Below are positions 6,168 through 6,201 of a stretch of 6,201 nucleotides of DNA, piece after piece. Origin of the DNA: Fulvivirga aurantia (GTDB taxonomy: Bacteria; Bacteroidota; Bacteroidia; Cytophagales; Cyclobacteriaceae). The stretch is from NCBI RefSeq assembly GCF_009711475.1, contig NZ_SMMD01000716.1, positions 1-6,201 on the forward strand. The letters are read 5' to 3'. Under the pieces are notes generated by a model. That model searched no databases, was not told the DNA's origin, and worked only from the letters and a program-made list of their open reading frames with translations. Numbering within the stretch: the stretch's first letter is position 1; each line of letters begins with the position of its first letter. A program made the position numbers and the translations under genes.

Positions 6168-6196
6168 GAGACTGTCTCAAAAGTTGTAAAACAACT
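6168..6196. repeat. Palindrome plus short hairpin at the right edge, possible insertion-sequence terminus
   Basis: GAGACTGTCTC (6168-6178) has 5-base arms around one central base and is followed by AAA. AGTTGT-AAA-ACAACT (6182-6196) is a second, 6-base-arm hairpin directly after it. GAGACTGTCTCAAAAG-like sequences recur, as far as I recall, at the ends of some transposable elements in Bacteroidota. No transposase is visible because the window stops at 6201, so the mobile-element reading is only a suggestion. Confidence 0.35.
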
Positions 6197-6201
6197 CTTA
6201 C

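Overview
The window looks like chromosomal DNA from a member of the Bacteroidota, most likely a Cytophagales-type organism. The evidence is moderate-to-low GC, A-rich leaders without strong Shine-Dalgarno sequences, and protein families typical of that phylum (RluA-type pseudouridine synthase, DUF1801 protein, sterol-desaturase-like membrane protein). The genus cannot be named from the sequence alone.

Layout, left to right. On the minus strand, 1-1451 holds most of a PAS-PAS-HisKA-HATPase sensor histidine kinase that runs off the left edge. Four bases upstream of it, 1456-2274 encodes an alpha/beta hydrolase very similar to Bacillus subtilis RsbQ. The kinase's first PAS domain resembles the PAS domain of RsbP, the RsbQ partner. 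The pair therefore looks like an RsbQ/PAS sensing module wired to a histidine kinase instead of a PP2C phosphatase. This is the most interesting system in the window, although I recall RsbQ/PAS modules with varied outputs being described before.

Further right on the minus strand come an RluA-family pseudouridine synthase (2444-3250, probably starting further upstream) and, directly upstream of it, a DUF1801 protein (3286-3708). These two are tightly packed and probably form an operon. Divergent from them on the plus strand is a small gene (3766-3924) for a 52-residue protein with two zinc-knuckle CxxC pairs and one membrane helix.

The plus strand then carries an operon of a fatty-acid-hydroxylase/sterol-desaturase-type di-iron membrane protein (4042-4908) and a NUDIX hydrolase (4908-5327) joined by a TAATG stop-start overlap. 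Converging on it with only 8 bases between is a minus-strand gene for an exported alpha/beta hydrolase (5336-6118). The right edge (6119-6201) contains several inverted repeats and may be close to the end of an insertion sequence.

No tRNA, rRNA, CRISPR array or phage gene was seen. No gap between genes exceeds 170 bases.
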